This document shows, one piece after another, positions 6,103 through 6,550 of a stretch of 6,550 bases of DNA; position 1 is the stretch's first letter; every line of letters starts with the position of its first letter. Below the pieces are notes generated by a model. It worked only from the letters and a program-made list of their open reading frames with translations. It was not told where the DNA came from and ran no database searches. The DNA comes from Pseudomonadota bacterium (GTDB lineage Bacteria > Pseudomonadota > Gammaproteobacteria > Burkholderiales > Nitrosomonadaceae): contig JAFEEV010000240.1 of the NCBI GenBank assembly GCA_018240935.1, forward strand, positions 1 through 6,550, written 5' to 3'. The position numbers were made by a program, and so were the translations under genes.

Positions 6103-6550
6103 ATGCCGACACTGACTTTTCAGGAAATCATTTTTACCTTGCAGCGCTACTGGGACAAACAGGGCTGCGCCATTCTGCAACCGTACGATATGGAAGTGGG
6201 CGCGGGCACCAGCCACACCGCCACTTTTTTGCGCGCCATCGGCCCCGAGCCGTGGAAAGTCGCCTACGTGCAGCCGTCGCGCCGCCCGAAAGACGGCCGT
6301 TACGGTGAAAACCCGAACCGCTTGCAGCATTACTATCAGTTTCAAGTCGTGCTGAAACCAGCGCCGAAAAACATCCTGGATCTGTACCTCGATTCGTTGC
6401 GCGAACTGGGTTTCGATCTGACGCAAAACGACGTGCGCCTGGTCGAGGACGATTGGGAAAACCCGACCTTAGGCGCATGGGGATTGGGCTGGGAAACCTG
6501 GCTGAACGGCATGGAAGTGACTCAATTCACATATTTCCAGCAAGTCGGCG
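6103..6550 (+). CDS. glyQ: Glycyl-tRNA synthetase alpha subunit, N-terminal half (runs off the right edge)
   Basis: GlyQ is the catalytic alpha chain of the bacterial tetrameric glycyl-tRNA synthetase; with GlyS it charges tRNA-Gly. About 149 of roughly 300 codons are visible. The sequence opens TLTFQEIIFTLQRYWDKQGC and continues through highly conserved GlyQ blocks: QPYDMEVGAGTSH (about 26-38), VQPSRRPKDGRYGENPNRLQ (about 55-74), QHYYQFQVVLKP, ENPTLGAWGLGWE and NGMEVTQFTYFQQVG at the edge. These class II synthetase blocks make the family call certain. The ATG at 6103 gives the expected N-terminus; the preceding 20 bases contain no strong Shine-Dalgarno. It lies 41 bp after the lnt stop with no terminator between, so read-through from lnt is likely. 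glyS would be expected next, outside the window. Confidence 0.98.
   Translation, partial: MPTLTFQEIIFTLQRYWDKQGCAILQPYDMEVGAGTSHTATFLRAIGPEPWKVAYVQPSRRPKDGRYGENPNRLQHYYQFQVVLKPAPKNILDLYLDSLRELGFDLTQNDVRLVEDDWENPTLGAWGLGWETWLNGMEVTQFTYFQQVG

Noticed and set aside
5980..6478. Minus-strand ORFs of 114-148 codons overlapping the lnt end and glyQ
   Set aside because: They lie opposite highly conserved GlyQ blocks and are shadows caused by codon bias.

Overview
The window looks like an ordinary chromosomal segment of a Gram-negative betaproteobacterium. Protein similarity as I recall it (MinCDE, LolB, Lnt and GlyQ of beta/gammaproteobacterial type) and the lnt-glyQ order fit the Nitrosomonas/Nitrosomonadales neighbourhood. 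That placement is inferred from recalled family features, not from a search.

Layout. Positions 1-4180 carry a leftward (minus-strand) gene series. In transcription order it is a TPR-repeat lipoprotein (4180-2441), a 148-bp hairpin-forming repeat (2444-2297), minC (2209-1439), minD (1414-602), minE (605-327) and the start of lolB (about 307 to beyond position 1). minC, minD, minE and lolB are packed with gaps of 24, -4 and about 19 bp, so they are probably one transcript. Positions 4181-4549 are a 369-bp divergent intergenic region with no convincing gene. Positions 4550-6550 run rightward: lnt (apolipoprotein N-acyltransferase), then, 41 bp later, the first half of glyQ (glycyl-tRNA synthetase alpha chain), cut by the window edge.

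How the genes relate. MinC, MinD and MinE form the oscillating system that keeps the FtsZ ring at mid-cell. Lnt, LolB and the TPR protein share a lipoprotein theme: Lnt adds the third acyl chain to lipoproteins in the inner membrane, LolB inserts them into the outer membrane, and both LolB and the TPR protein have lipoprotein signal peptides and so should be Lnt substrates. GlyQ is a housekeeping translation enzyme.

I see no phage, CRISPR, toxin-antitoxin, secretion or biosynthetic system here, and nothing that I would call a new biological system. The points worth a second look are small: a MITE-like inverted repeat that supplies the stop codon of the TPR gene and creates an artificial ORF reaching into minC; the min operon sitting between two genes that I recall as usual neighbours (TPR gene and lolB); lnt without its usual corC-type neighbour; and three genes (minD, lnt, lolB) without a usable ATG start.
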